Positions 1-5,318 of a stretch of DNA of 7,796 bases are shown in pieces (within the stretch, counting starts at the first letter, position 1; every line of letters starts with the position of its first letter). The DNA lies in the NCBI GenBank assembly GCA_021734005.1, contig JAIPJV010000087.1, positions 1-7,796 of the forward strand. The letters are read 5' to 3'. The notes below the pieces were generated by a model. The model had not been told where the DNA came from. It did not search any database and was given only the letters and a program-made list of their open reading frames with translations. The stretch comes from Fidelibacterota bacterium. GTDB lineage: Bacteria; Fidelibacterota; UBA2242; JAFGTP01. Both the position numbers and the translations under genes were made by a program.

Positions 1-21
1 CCTCAAAGAGATCCCTTCGGG

Positions 22-226
22 AGAAACGGGAAACCGGAAAGAAATCTGTCCGCGAATTTCACGAATTACGCGAATTATTTTTTTTATGCCCACCAAATAT
101 AAACAAATGCGATAATCTCGAATGAACGAAATTTATGGAATGAGCAAGTCTATAGATATACCATCACCTCTCGTTCCCAGGATCTGCCTGGGAATGAAAA
201 TTTCTTGAGAAACTCCTGTTTCGAGT
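22..226 (+). repeat. Long composite repeat, copy A
   Basis: First of three direct copies. In order it contains a purine-rich leader (22-41), the word AAATCTGTCC (42-51), three 9-nt tandem units of the form CRCGAATTW (51-77), a T-run, a central segment of about 80 nt (84-165), a CCCAGG/CCTGGG hairpin (176-181 with 187-192) and a closing GAGAAACTCCTGTTTCGAGT block (207-226). The core 42-226 aligns with copy B end to end with about 21 differences in about 185 columns by hand count. It has no terminal inverted repeats and encodes no protein. The biological role is unknown. Confidence 0.85.
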
Positions 227-330
227 CACCAATTAATTATTCCCAAAATTGAATTTAGATACGTAATTATTAATACAAAAACAACCACAAAATTCATTGT
301 TCCAATTGAATCCTCCCCATCAATATCATT

Positions 331-533
331 ATGTATATTTCGCCCCTTCAGAGTTCTTTTTCTAATTGGATCATATTTTTCTACAAATATGCCGCCTCTA
401 CGAGGCTCATTAAATTAAGTGGCAATCACAATTTCATTAGCACCTAAAAAGCCCCGTTAGGGGTGATATATTTGTAGAAAATGAATAACCCAAAAACCTA
501 TAGAGCCTCGTAGAGGCGAAACATATAGTAGGA
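331..533. repeat. Cluster of four ~30-35 nt palindromic units
   Basis: Each unit consists of a GC-rich mini-palindrome next to an ATATTTGTAGAAA-like tail. Unit 1 (376-407) reads on the minus strand and has the stem GCCTC-TAC-GAGGC (394-406). Unit 2 (446-481) reads on the plus strand and has the stem CCCC-GTTA-GGGG (452-463). Unit 3 (501-533) reads on the plus strand and has the stem GCCTC-GTA-GAGGC (504-516) with a degraded tail. A degenerate unit 0 (about 331-357, minus orientation, TTCGCCCC) lies about 50 nt before unit 1. Units 1 and 2 form an inverted pair, while units 2 and 3 are direct. The stem bases differ between units but stay paired, which fits selection on the hairpin. No coding capacity is seen. 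Confidence 0.75.
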
Positions 534-538
534 GATAG

Positions 539-763
539 TCGAATTGAAAAGTAGTCAAGTAGGAAAAGAAAAAAGGGGGAAATCTGTCCACGAATTTCGC
601 GAATTACACGAATTATTTTTTTATACCCACCAAATATAAACAAATGCGATAATCCCGAATGAATAAAATTTATGGAATGATTAAGCCTACAGATTTCCCA
701 TCAACTCTCGTTCCCAGGCTCTGCCTGGGTACGGAATTTTTTTGAGAAACTCCTGTTTCGAGT
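539..763 (+). repeat. Long composite repeat, copy B
   Basis: Second direct copy. The core 580-763 is collinear with copy A, including AAATCTGTCC at 580-589, three 9-nt CRCGAATTW units at 589-615, the central segment, a perfect hairpin CCCAGGC-TCT-GCCTGGG at 713-729, and the closing block at 744-763. The leader 539-579 (TCGA, then a GT/AG-rich purine stretch) resembles the leader of copy C rather than that of copy A. Downstream of the hairpin on the plus strand is a run of seven T (about 737-743), but seven other bases separate it from the stem. Confidence 0.85.
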
Positions 764-806
764 ATATAGTCCTAGACTTGCCAGGTTGCTTAATCTTATG
801 ATATAA

Positions 807-1036
807 TCGAGTGGCAAAGTTGTAAAGTGGTTGAGTGGGGAAATGGAAAGAGAAACCGGAGGCCGGAAAAAATCTGTCCGCGAATTTCACGAATTAATTC
901 TTTATGCCTCACCAAATAAACAAATGTGGAAATCTCAAATTAGAGGCCTCCACCTGTCTTTAAAATTTGCACCACACATCTCGTTCCCAGGCTCTGCCTG
1001 GGTACGCCTATTTTCTGAGAAACTCCTGTTTCGAGT
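807..1036 (+). repeat. Long composite repeat, copy C (diverged centre)
   Basis: Third direct copy. It keeps the leader (807-869), AAATCTGTCC (870-879), two rather than three 9-nt CRCGAATTW units (879-896), the perfect hairpin CCCAGGC-TCT-GCCTGGG (986-1002) and the closing block GAGAAACTCCTGTTTCGAGT (1017-1036). The centre, about 897-978, is shortened and largely replaced relative to copies A and B, so both ends are conserved while the middle is not. It ends 37 bp beyond the stop codon of the MFS gene, which reads toward it from the right, so it is probably transcribed as part of that gene's 3' region. Confidence 0.82.
986..1002. other. Hairpin in repeat C, downstream of MFS gene
   Basis: A perfect 7-bp stem CCCAGGC/GCCTGGG with a TCT loop. 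It lies 71 bp beyond the MFS stop codon and follows a second small stem GAAAC-TCCT-GTTTC (1019-1032). On the minus strand neither stem is followed by a T-tract, so this is not a canonical intrinsic terminator for the MFS gene. It could still stabilise a 3' end or act as a factor-assisted stop. It recurs at 713-729 and, with a shortened inner stem, at 176-192. Confidence 0.45.
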
Positions 1037-1073
1037 ATTGAATTAAAACCCAACCCCAACCAGACAGGTAGAT

Positions 1074-2843
1074 TCACTCCTGCTCTAGATAAGTAACTTC
1101 CGCTTTCCCCTTTTCTTCATCAACAAAGTAAAGCACAATCCAGCCCAAAATAAAGAAAATTCCCACTGACGCTATCCCAATCCGAGAAGCAAAATTAGAA
1201 CCATATCCCATTTTCATAGCAAGCATATTGACAGCACCAATTAGAGCCGGACCTAATATAGCGGCAAATTTTCCCAGCATATTAAAAAAACCATAGAATT
1301 CTGCTGACTGCTTGGCCGGAATTATCCGAGAATAATAGGATCTGCTCAAAGCCTGAATTCCGCCCTGAGCCAAACCAACTACAGCCGCTAATATATAAAA
1401 TTCTGTATCTGTGCTCATTCTGATCGCCCAAACAGTAACTGCAAGATAAATAAAAATTCCCACATAAATTGCCTTTTTCACATCCCATTTCTCACCCAGT
1501 TTTCCCATTAATAGAGCTGAAGGGAAACCTACAAATTGAGTTATCAACAAAGCAACGATCAGTGATGTAGAAGTCAATCCGATTGAAATTCCATAATCTA
1601 CAGCCATCCTGATCACTGTATTTACGCCATCAATATAGAGCCAGTAAGCCAGCAAAAAGAGGAAAACAACTTTCATATGCCGAATCTTTTTGAAAGTATT
1701 AAGAAGTTGTTTGAATCCACTGACAATGAATCCACCTTTGATGGCCGGTTTGTCGCGCTTTTCTTTGACCATTAACAATAAAGGCAAAGTAAAAATTGCC
1801 CACCAGATTCCGACCGATAGAAAACTGATTCGCACTGATAGATATTCCTGGCGGGGTTCCAGGAAATCGGATTTTATACTTATGTTGCGAAAATGTTTTT
1901 CACAGCCTTGCACTCCCATTAAAGCGTTGTTTTCGAATTTGCTATAGGTGATCGTATCCTTCAATGTAAATGTAATACTGTCTTTCTCTGTAATCGGACG
2001 GGTCAGATTTTTTAATCTTATGCTGGAGCGATCTTTGAATTCAACAATATCAGCCTTTTTATATTTTCCAAAAGTCACCTGCTGGCCTATTATTTTTTTA
2101 TTCAATTCCCGGGGAACTGATATTTTTAATTTGGCTTTATTAAGATGTTCTTTGTCGATAGATTGGATCTGAATTCCAGACCGATACTGGCTGGTAATGA
2201 TGGCTCGCCCCTGCTTCTCGTCAGGAATTGAAAAATCCTGCTGGCCTGCTAATTGAATAACTGCAGCATCTTTTTGCAGAGACTGCTGAATAGTGGTATT
2301 GGCTTCTTCTGGCAGGCCAAATAAACCCGGTTTGAGAAACCAGAGAACATTGATCAGGAATAAAAGTCCTCCTCCTAAATATCCCATTGAAAAGCCTAGC
2401 GAAGAGATATAATCTACATTTTTTTCATTACTAACATCAAGAAGAAGAGAATCATAAAAAATATTGCCGCCGGAAAAGCCAATAATCCCGATCACGTAAA
2501 TAAATGCCGCCGTCATCCAGTTGCCGTAATTGACCGCAAACAATGAAGCAGTTGTAATGGCACCAACAAAAGCAAAAAAGGCCAGAAATTTTTTGCGGCC
2601 GCCACTTTGGTCAGCAATTGCTCCCAGTGCAGGCGCCAAAATAGCAACTATCAAAGAGGCCAGAGAATTGGCAAAGCCCAAAAATGCTGTACTCCGATTG
2701 ACCGAAACTCCGGCACTCCAAAAGGTTTTGAAAAAGACAGGAAAAAAACCGGCCATTACTGTGGTGGCAAAAGCGGAATTGCCCCAGTCATAAAAAGCCC
2801 AGGCCAGGGCTGATTTTTTATCTGGCATTTTGCTTTTTTTCAA
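1074..2843 (-). CDS. UMF1/Atg22-family MFS transporter with large TM5-TM6 insert
   Basis: An inner-membrane transporter of the major facilitator superfamily, UMF1/Atg22 branch. Yeast Atg22 exports amino acids from the vacuole; bacterial substrates are mostly unknown. Family marks are the N-terminal AWAFYDWGNSAF (residues 14-25), the loop GAIADQSGGRKK (74-85) and GLAQGGIQALSRSYYSRIIP (490-509), followed by AEFYGFFN and a KFAAILGP segment. Twelve hydrophobic segments can be placed, about 21-40, 54-75, 87-104, 109-130, 147-170, 336-358, 392-410, 423-447, 457-475, 482-500, 520-545 and 554-575. At 589 residues it is well above the usual 420-450; the excess is a polar, beta-rich insert at about 171-335, expected in the periplasm. 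The start is TTG at 2843, supported by GAGG five bases upstream; the first ATG (codon 6) is too far from that site. It lies 57 bp after the Omp85-like gene on the same strand, so the two are probably one operon. Confidence 0.93.
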   Translation of the reverse strand: MKKSKMPDKKSALAWAFYDWGNSAFATTVMAGFFPVFFKTFWSAGVSVNRSTAFLGFANSLASLIVAILAPALGAIADQSGGRKKFLAFFAFVGAITTASLFAVNYGNWMTAAFIYVIGIIGFSGGNIFYDSLLLDVSNEKNVDYISSLGFSMGYLGGGLLFLINVLWFLKPGLFGLPEEANTTIQQSLQKDAAVIQLAGQQDFSIPDEKQGRAIITSQYRSGIQIQSIDKEHLNKAKLKISVPRELNKKIIGQQVTFGKYKKADIVEFKDRSSIRLKNLTRPITEKDSITFTLKDTITYSKFENNALMGVQGCEKHFRNISIKSDFLEPRQEYLSVRISFLSVGIWWAIFTLPLLLMVKEKRDKPAIKGGFIVSGFKQLLNTFKKIRHMKVVFLFLLAYWLYIDGVNTVIRMAVDYGISIGLTSTSLIVALLITQFVGFPSALLMGKLGEKWDVKKAIYVGIFIYLAVTVWAIRMSTDTEFYILAAVVGLAQGGIQALSRSYYSRIIPAKQSAEFYGFFNMLGKFAAILGPALIGAVNMLAMKMGYGSNFASRIGIASVGIFFILGWIVLYFVDEEKGKAEVTYLEQE

Positions 2844-2848
2844 AATTG

Positions 2849-2852
2849 CCTC
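2849..2852 (-). promoter_or_regulatory. Ribosome binding site for MFS gene
   Basis: GAGG on the minus strand, five bases before the TTG codon at 2841-2843. This spacing favours TTG as the start over the in-frame ATG five codons later, which would be 20 bases away. Confidence 0.6.
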
Positions 2853-2900
2853 AAAATTTTTAGATATTAAAGATAAATGAATGGTAATGAAATTTTTATA

Positions 2901-4115
2901 TTAAAAAAGGAAGTCCGTATCAAGATAAATCTGCATTCCGGCTTCATCGGAAAAACCGGCTTTAATAAAGACAGTGAAATTTTCATTCCAGGTAATATAA
3001 CTGCCTAATCCCTGACTGTGATGGATATTACCAAAGTTGTCAACCTCATTTTCCCAGACTCGACCAATATCAAGAAAAGTAACAGCTGTGAATTGGAAAT
3101 TTTGATTTAGAAATTTGGTCTCAAGAAAGGTGTAGCGCAACTCTGAATTCATGAAAAATTCTGTATCTCCAAAGTAGCGATTTTTAAGGATGCCCCGCAA
3201 AGTTCGTACTCCTCCAATTCCTTCGTGAACTTTCATGGAACTGCCAAAAGGATATTGCAGGGAAAGCGGAACTGTGCCGCTCAAATTTTCGATAATTATT
3301 CTGTTGGCAAAATTGAGATTCCGCCACAATTTAAAATAGCGGCGATCAAGCAAGGTCATCCGGGTAAAATTAAAATCACCACCCAGGATTTCAGAATGGA
3401 GTTCAGTTAGAAAACTTGTCCAGGCGCCCCGGGAAGGGTTGACTTCACGATTGCGGGTGTCATAGATGAGACCAAATTTGACAAAATTACTAAGCCCATC
3501 TTTGAATTCCTTCTCAGAAATAATTCCTTGATTCACTTGTTCCAGGAGTTTGGTGGACATGCCATCATTATCTTTGTAGAAATTTTCACTGTTTGAGAAT
3601 CCGAATCCAACCAGCCCGGAGATCCCCTTTACATCTTTGGACATGCTGTATAGCTGTCTCTGTAAATTGACCAACAGTTTGACCTGCTTTTTTCTGAAAT
3701 AGTAATACTTATCGCCTTTATAAAGATTTGGTTTATCTTCATCCAGATAGTCGGCATTATAAGTAGAGCTATTTCCCGGGCCAAAATAGGGATAATTGTC
3801 TTCGTCCCGCAATTGAAGCCGTAAATTAAGACGATAATTTTGATTGGGGATAAAAGGTGAATCAATGAAAATTGAATAAAGCTGCTTCCCCCCTGTTGTA
3901 CGAAAAATTGTGGAATTGATTTTCAAATAGTAAGGCTGATATCCGCCTTCTTTGTAATTGAAAACACTGCCAATTACCCCGTAGCCAAATCCATCATCGG
4001 AATTGTAATTTACAGCAGGAATACCGGAGAATTTCCAGCCAGTTTGAGTAGCGGACAAAAAATTGATGACAAACAAAATTGTCAGAAGTATTTGAATTTG
4101 TTTTTTTAACCCCAT
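2901..4115 (-). CDS. POTRA-less Omp85/BamA-like outer-membrane beta-barrel protein
   Basis: A predicted outer-membrane 16-strand barrel of the Omp85 (bacterial surface antigen, BamA/TamA) superfamily. Residues 1-22 form a signal peptide (MGLKKQ, then hydrophobic ILLTILFVINFLSA). The remainder, about 380 residues, is about the size of the BamA barrel alone, leaving no room for POTRA domains. Diagnostic stretches are GLIYDTRNREVNPSRGAW (215-232), GGVRTLRGI (301-309, the loop-6 VRGF/Y-type motif with RG at 307-308), a strand with NSELRYTF (323-330) and FLDIGRVWE (347-355). The chain ends in aromatic LF, as expected of a barrel C-terminal strand recognised for membrane insertion. The ATG at 4115 follows a strong GAGGAGG. 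POTRA-less Omp85 members occur in FCB bacteria and their function is unsettled; this is unlikely to be the essential BamA itself. It is probably co-transcribed with the UMF1 transporter 57 bp downstream. Confidence 0.88.
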   Translation of the reverse strand: MGLKKQIQILLTILFVINFLSATQTGWKFSGIPAVNYNSDDGFGYGVIGSVFNYKEGGYQPYYLKINSTIFRTTGGKQLYSIFIDSPFIPNQNYRLNLRLQLRDEDNYPYFGPGNSSTYNADYLDEDKPNLYKGDKYYYFRKKQVKLLVNLQRQLYSMSKDVKGISGLVGFGFSNSENFYKDNDGMSTKLLEQVNQGIISEKEFKDGLSNFVKFGLIYDTRNREVNPSRGAWTSFLTELHSEILGGDFNFTRMTLLDRRYFKLWRNLNFANRIIIENLSGTVPLSLQYPFGSSMKVHEGIGGVRTLRGILKNRYFGDTEFFMNSELRYTFLETKFLNQNFQFTAVTFLDIGRVWENEVDNFGNIHHSQGLGSYITWNENFTVFIKAGFSDEAGMQIYLDTDFLF

Positions 4116-4120
4116 TCGTT

Positions 4121-4127
4121 CCTCCTC
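4121..4127 (-). promoter_or_regulatory. Strong Shine-Dalgarno for Omp85-like gene
   Basis: GAGGAGG on the minus strand, five bases before the ATG at 4113-4115. It is the strongest ribosome binding site in the window and fixes the start. Confidence 0.75.
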
Positions 4128-4169
4128 ATTTTGAAAAAACCAGCGGATAAAATATAATAAATATTAGTG

Positions 4170-4186
4170 GTATTAGGAAATAATAC
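4170..4186. other. Short palindrome GTATTA-N5-TAATAC
   Basis: Six-base perfect arms (4170-4175, 4181-4186) with a 5-base centre, 55 bp before the Omp85-like start codon. The size and place fit a dimeric regulator site in the promoter of that gene, but a chance palindrome in AT-rich DNA is also possible. Confidence 0.3.
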
Positions 4187-4232
4187 TTGAAATTTTAATT
4201 GGAATGGATTTTCATTATGGTTTTATTTTCAT

Positions 4233-4267
4233 AATTGGGATTGATTAATTTTGCATGAATCCCAATT
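4233..4267. other. Inverted repeat AATTGGGATT/AATCCCAATT
   Basis: Perfect 10-bp arms at 4233-4242 and 4258-4267 with a 15-nt AT-rich centre. It lies about 104 nt beyond the DMT stop codon and about 118 nt before the Omp85-like start. Neither strand has a T-run after the stem, so an operator or an mRNA stem is more likely than an intrinsic terminator. Confidence 0.5.
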
Positions 4268-4370
4268 CCAGAAATAGATCTAGACAAAGGACAATTTTAA
4301 AAAGCAAAGTTGATTTTACATTTGAATAAGATCAGATGAAAAAGCAAACGCTATAGTCCATTATCCCAAA

Positions 4371-5234
4371 TCAGGCAAAGGCAATAAAGGCTGCACCAGC
4401 TACAATCAGGACTCCGCCTAAAAATCGTTCCCTGATATTTTTTTCATCAAAAATGAATTTGCCATATAAAACAGCAAAAAGAAGGCTGAATCTTTTGATC
4501 GAGATCATGTAGGAAACATTGATCTTGCTGACCGCCGTGAAATGAGACAGGGCCATAAAAGCCATAGCCAGGCCGATTCCCAACTTGAGTTTGGAATGGC
4601 CGAATATCTTGCCGGCTTTGCCCCGGGATTGGTAGATTACAAAGGGTGTATAAACAGCAGCCAGTAAGGAGAAATAAGTAACGGCCATGAATAAAGGTGA
4701 TGAATGCTGGATTGTAATTTTGGCCATGTTGACAGTGAAGGCGTAGATTATAGCGACGAAAAACATGAGAAGCGAGCCTTTATACTGGAAAATGGCTTTG
4801 AAAGGTGCCAGCCAGCCATATTTTCTGGTATCCAGACGCAGTGTATAAGCGCCGATTGAAACCAGCAAAATACCTATCAAACCTATTGCTGAAACCTGTT
4901 CACCTAAAATAAAAAAGGAAAACAGCAGTGAAAAGATGGGCGTCAATCCCAGATAGGGAACAGTCAGGGAGAGCTGCGCAACTTTGATGGCTTTCATGAA
5001 AAGATAGGTGGCAACAAAATCAAAAACTGTGCAGGTTATCAGAGCATACCAGAAGATATTATCCAGTGCGGGAATTTCAATAAAGAAAAGCAAAGGCAAT
5101 AGAAAGGGCAAGGCATAGGCTTCCCGCACCCAGGCCAGAGCGAGTGGCGAGGTGTGCCGCGAGGCCTTTTTACTGAGGGCGTCTGCACTTGCAAAAGAAA
5201 ATCCGGAAAATATGGTCACAAAATACCAGAACAC
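4371..5234 (-). CDS. EamA-family (DMT superfamily) inner-membrane transporter
   Basis: A 287-residue protein with two homologous EamA halves and ten predicted membrane helices (about 3-20, 32-51, 62-80, 88-110, 115-132, 152-170, 181-200, 217-235, 240-262, 269-286), the normal length for the family. Each half ends with the typical acidic turn before its last helix: FILGEQVS (108-115) and FIFDEKN (260-266), followed by glycine-rich GILLVSIGAY and GGVLIVAGAA. EamA proteins export or import small metabolites such as amino acids or sugars; the substrate here cannot be deduced. The start is GTG at 5234, with AGGAG five bases upstream; there is no suitable ATG nearby, since the next methionine is residue 80. 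It lies 84 bp after the GH31 gene on the same strand with no evident terminator between them, so read-through from the glycosidase gene is plausible. Confidence 0.9.
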   Translation of the reverse strand: MFWYFVTIFSGFSFASADALSKKASRHTSPLALAWVREAYALPFLLPLLFFIEIPALDNIFWYALITCTVFDFVATYLFMKAIKVAQLSLTVPYLGLTPIFSLLFSFFILGEQVSAIGLIGILLVSIGAYTLRLDTRKYGWLAPFKAIFQYKGSLLMFFVAIIYAFTVNMAKITIQHSSPLFMAVTYFSLLAAVYTPFVIYQSRGKAGKIFGHSKLKLGIGLAMAFMALSHFTAVSKINVSYMISIKRFSLLFAVLYGKFIFDEKNIRERFLGGVLIVAGAAFIAFA

Positions 5235-5239
5235 ATCGA

Positions 5240-5244
5240 CTCCT
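5240..5244 (-). promoter_or_regulatory. Ribosome binding site selecting a GTG start
   Basis: AGGAG on the minus strand, five bases before the GTG at 5232-5234. It supports the non-ATG start of the DMT transporter. Confidence 0.65.
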
Positions 5245-5318
5245 GTTTATAATTCGGTCTCAAATTTAAGAGTTTTAGGCAAGATTTATAATGGATTTTC
5301 TCTGATTTTTCGCTGTAT

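Larger units (their letters stand above)
1..1073. other. Gene-free, repeat-rich intergenic region
   Basis: This stretch of more than 1 kb beyond the 3' end of the MFS gene has no open frame that looks like a protein. Short frames crossing it translate the repeats themselves and match nothing recognisable. It contains three direct copies of a long composite repeat and, between the first two, a cluster of short palindromic units. The remaining DNA (about 227-330 and 764-806) is AT-rich and shows no structure I can name, apart from a weak promoter-like pair at 778-807. The left edge may continue into more repeat, because positions 1-22 already hold a small hairpin (TCCC-TTC-GGGA, 12-22). Confidence 0.8.
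4116..4370 (-). promoter_or_regulatory. Intergenic region with probable promoter of the Omp85-MFS pair
   Basis: This 255 bp gap separates the DMT gene from the Omp85-like gene, both on the minus strand, and is much longer than the other gaps (84 and 57 bp), so a new transcription start is likely here. It is AT-rich, with TATATT/TATTAT-like words on the minus strand around 4146-4165, but no convincing paired -35/-10 can be named. Two inverted repeats, 4170-4186 and 4233-4267, are candidate operators. A 10-nt word AAAAAGCAAA also occurs twice, 40 nt apart (4299-4308 and 4339-4348). No T-tailed terminator is visible for the DMT gene. Confidence 0.4.

Noticed and set aside
331..533. Regularly spaced palindromic repeats that could be taken for a CRISPR array
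   Set aside because: Only four degenerate units are present, they differ in stem sequence, one pair is inverted, and no cas genes are in the window. CRISPR repeats are near-identical and direct.
713..743. Intrinsic terminator on the plus strand in copy B (hairpin followed by seven T)
   Set aside because: Seven non-T bases separate stem and T-run, the T-run is not kept in copies A and C, and no plus-strand gene precedes it.
22..1036. Insertion sequence or MITE
   Set aside because: No transposase fragment, no terminal inverted repeats between the repeat ends (AAATCTGTCC against the inverted closing block), and no clear target-site duplication.
831..1046. Small plus-strand frame (71 codons) across repeat C
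   Set aside because: Its peptide is a translation of the repeat modules, including the in-frame 9-nt tandem units. The same is true of the minus-strand frames at 437-643 and 687-890. No ribosome binding site or family similarity supports a gene.
2530..2813. Plus-strand open frames antisense to the MFS gene
   Set aside because: They overlap a strongly recognisable UMF1 coding sequence and show low-complexity Lys/Ala-rich translations typical of antisense frames.
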